This document shows, one piece after another, positions 62,260 to 64,000 of a DNA stretch of 64,000 bases. The number at the start of each line of letters is the position of its first letter. Position 1 is the stretch's first letter. Location: the NCBI GenBank assembly GCA_035552195.1, contig DASZLU010000129.1, positions 3,209-67,208 of the forward strand, read 5' to 3'. Source of the DNA: CAIKMD01 sp035552195 (GTDB lineage Bacteria; Pseudomonadota; Alphaproteobacteria; ATCC43930; CGMCC-115725). The notes beneath the pieces were generated by a model. It ran no database searches and had not been told where the DNA came from. It was given only the letters and a program-made list of their open reading frames with translations. The position numbers and the translations under genes are program-made.

Positions 62260-63240
62260 TCAGTGTCTCGTCTCGTCGCGCAGGAAATCCAGGCGACGGA
62301 ACAACTCGCGGTCGGTGATCTGGAAGATGCGCGCCTGGTTCGTCGAGGCGCGGTGGCTGATCCATTGGCCGTGCGGCAGAATGAATATGTCCTTCGGGCC
62401 CCAGGTGATGGTGTCGTCGCCGACGCGCGACTGGCCTTCGCCCTCGACCACGACGCAGGCCGCGTTGCTGTTGGTGCGATAGGCCGTGGTCTCGGCGCCT
62501 TTGGTCAGGCCGAGCAGATAGCAATCGATGGTCGAGAGCACGGCGCCGCCGGTCGTCGGATTGGTGTAGCGCAGCCGGCGCGCGCCGTCGGCGTCGGGCG
62601 ACGTCGCATCGAGCGCTTTCACCGCCGTCTCCCAAGGGTAGCGGAACATCGGCGACCAGCTTGTCGGCGCCGTCGGCTTCGCCGGCGACAGGCCGGCGGC
62701 GTAAACCTCATCCGCCGCCGGCGGCGTCAGGCCGCGCACCGGGCCGGGCTCGAAGACGCGGTTCTCGAGGAAGCCATGGATCGGCACGTCGAGCGAATCA
62801 ACCCAGACCGAGCGCTCGTTGGTGTCATTGACATGCTCGTGCCAGGTCATGCCCGGCGTCAGGATCAGATCGCCCGGCAACATCGGGCAGGTCTTGCCCT
62901 CGACGACGGTCACGGCGCCCTTGCCCTCGAGCACGAAGCGCAGCGCGTGCATCGTATGGCGATGCGGCCGCGCCTTCTCGCCGGGCATCAGCACCTGGAG
63001 ATTGACCGAGAGATTGGGTGCCGCGCCGCTGGCCGGGCCTTTGAGCCCGGGATTGCGGAGGATAAGCACCCGGCGCTCGGCATCCTCCATGTTCACCGCC
63101 TGGGCGGATTCGCCGATCAGCGGGTTCATTTCCTGCCAGCGCCAGATGTGCGAGGGCACCAGCGGCAGATTCGGCCGCAGCTCCTGGTCCCACATCGCGA
63201 TGACATTGGATGCCGCGAATTTGTCGCGCAGCTCGGCCAT
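62260..63240 (-). CDS. cupin dioxygenase, gentisate 1,2-dioxygenase-like
   Basis: The 326-residue protein has two cupin modules. The first contains the metal motif RPHRHTMHALRFVLEGKG (GxxxxHxH-like, with a following Glu) and LILTPGMTWHEHVND; the second contains AYRTNSNAACVVVEGEGQ and IFILPHGQWISHRA. This fits gentisate dioxygenases and related ring-cleaving cupins. It starts at ATG 63240; the longer frame is a shadow of the divergent monooxygenase. It lies upstream of the decarboxylase-like gene in the same direction. Confidence 0.85.
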   Translation of the reverse strand: MAELRDKFAASNVIAMWDQELRPNLPLVPSHIWRWQEMNPLIGESAQAVNMEDAERRVLILRNPGLKGPASGAAPNLSVNLQVLMPGEKARPHRHTMHALRFVLEGKGAVTVVEGKTCPMLPGDLILTPGMTWHEHVNDTNERSVWVDSLDVPIHGFLENRVFEPGPVRGLTPPAADEVYAAGLSPAKPTAPTSWSPMFRYPWETAVKALDATSPDADGARRLRYTNPTTGGAVLSTIDCYLLGLTKGAETTAYRTNSNAACVVVEGEGQSRVGDDTITWGPKDIFILPHGQWISHRASTNQARIFQITDRELFRRLDFLRDETRH

Positions 63241-63384
63241 GCCGTCCTCCCCGCCTATTTCCGTTCGTCCGAACACTGATTGTCCCGGCTTCGCGGGCGG
63301 AAAGCAATGCTGGCGCCGGTATCGGCGATAATTGGCCAATGCCCATCGTTGACCGGCGCGGAAGCCCACCGTACCGTTCTTTCC

Positions 63385-64000
63385 ATGAGTGGTGAGCCAA
63401 TTCCTGTGCTGATCGCCGGCGGCGGCCCGGTCGGACTCGCGCTGGCGATCGAGCTCGGCATGGCCGGCGTTGAATGCCTGGTGGTTGAGCGCCGTGACGG
63501 CTCGATCTCGGTCCCGAAAATGAGCGGCCTCTCGATCCGCTCGATGGAACTCAACCGCCGCTGGGGCATCGCCGAAATCGTCCAGAATTCCGGCTGGCCG
63601 AAACACCATCCGCAGGGCCTGACCTATTGCACCAGCATGGTGGGCTTCGAGCTCTACCGGCATCACGTGCCCGCCTACAACGACCAGAAGCTCGACTATA
63701 CGCCCGAGCCGCGCGTCGCCTGCGCCCAGCTTTATTACGACCCGATCCTTTTGGCGAAGGCGCGCTCGCTGCCGTCGGTGACGATCCGCCACCTGACCGG
63801 CCTCGATAGCTTCACCCAGGACGAAGACGGCGTCACCGCGACCGTCACCGACCGGCAGAGCGGCAAAAGCGAGACCATCCGCGCGCGCTATCTCGTGGGC
63901 TGTGATGGCGCCGACGGCACCGTCGTGACCGCGCTCGATCCCGGTTACGAAGGGCTGGGCCATGTCGCGCATAGCGTCAACGTCTTCTTCCGCTCGGCGG
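63385..64000 (+). CDS. FAD-dependent aromatic monooxygenase (partial, cut by window end)
   Basis: The first 205 codons are present. The FAD dinucleotide loop VLIAGGGPVGLALAIELG is at residues 8-25, the conserved VVERR segment follows, and a DG motif CDGADGTVV lies near 173. These fit group A flavoprotein hydroxylases (PHBH/MhpA-like). The gene is divergent from the gentisate-dioxygenase-like gene with 144 bases between starts, so hydroxylation and ring cleavage may be co-regulated. There is no stop before the window edge. Confidence 0.85.
   Translation, partial: MSGEPIPVLIAGGGPVGLALAIELGMAGVECLVVERRDGSISVPKMSGLSIRSMELNRRWGIAEIVQNSGWPKHHPQGLTYCTSMVGFELYRHHVPAYNDQKLDYTPEPRVACAQLYYDPILLAKARSLPSVTIRHLTGLDSFTQDEDGVTATVTDRQSGKSETIRARYLVGCDGADGTVVTALDPGYEGLGHVAHSVNVFFRSA

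Noticed and set aside
1..64000. CRISPR arrays, rRNA genes, complete tRNA genes, insertion sequences and riboswitches
   Set aside because: No repeat-spacer pattern, cloverleaf, transposase with inverted ends or recognisable riboswitch core was found by eye.

Overview
The window is high-GC DNA with alphaproteobacterial character. The evidence is family-level: the gene families present, the AGGAGG-type ribosome sites, tight ATGA start/stop overlaps and the palindromic intergenic repeats. No rRNA, complete tRNA, CRISPR array or intact insertion sequence is visible, so genus cannot be read from the sequence.

Positions 1-4050 are an accessory, decaying stretch of lower and uneven GC. It holds a DUF1937 protein head-to-head with a small membrane protein, a serine recombinase, a 17-base relic of a tRNA-Ser 3' end (probable attachment-site scar), and two broken coupled genes: an Imm50-type immunity protein and a macrodomain protein. 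It is followed by a three-gene molybdenum aldehyde oxidoreductase (paoABC-like, 4053-7868) and an orphan AbiEi-type antitoxin-like gene.

Positions 8908-16166 are a bidirectional type II secretion locus. The secretin, pseudopilins and GspM are intact. The ATPase (GspE) and platform (GspF) survive only as one fused deletion remnant, and GspL is cut to 78 residues, so the locus as written cannot form a complete machine. Next to it lie a secreted propeller-like protein, a two-component system and a secreted phosphatase-superfamily enzyme, which look like the regulated or exported cargo of this neighbourhood. Positions 22226-32228 are mixed catabolic and periplasmic genes: amidohydrolase, solute-binding proteins, oxidoreductases, a transglutaminase-like protease, a VOC dioxygenase-like protein and a dienelactone-hydrolase-like protein.

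Positions 32348-43703 form an aromatic or carboxylic-acid catabolism block. A minus-strand operon encodes an extradiol dioxygenase-like protein, HyuA and HyuB, a Rieske oxygenase and two TRAP-type binding proteins, with a LysR regulator and a MetE-like protein upstream. Positions 44270-49622 carry a siderophore-interacting-type flavoprotein, a DUF3500 protein, a HAD hydrolase and a GH15 glucoamylase-like enzyme. Positions 49632-58966 are the most unusual intact part. A translationally coupled operon for coenzyme F420 synthesis (cofE-cofD-cofC-fbiC) runs into an LLM-family oxidoreductase and a fumarylacetoacetase-family hydrolase, with a divergent F420:NADP oxidoreductase. The right end (59019-64000) again carries aromatic-degradation families: a zinc-independent dehydrogenase, an amidohydrolase, a decarboxylase-like protein with a histone-H1-like tail, a gentisate-dioxygenase-like cupin and an FAD monooxygenase cut by the window edge.

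Taken together, the window suggests a free-living soil or water heterotroph that degrades aromatics and uses F420-dependent redox chemistry, carrying a type II secretion locus in decay.
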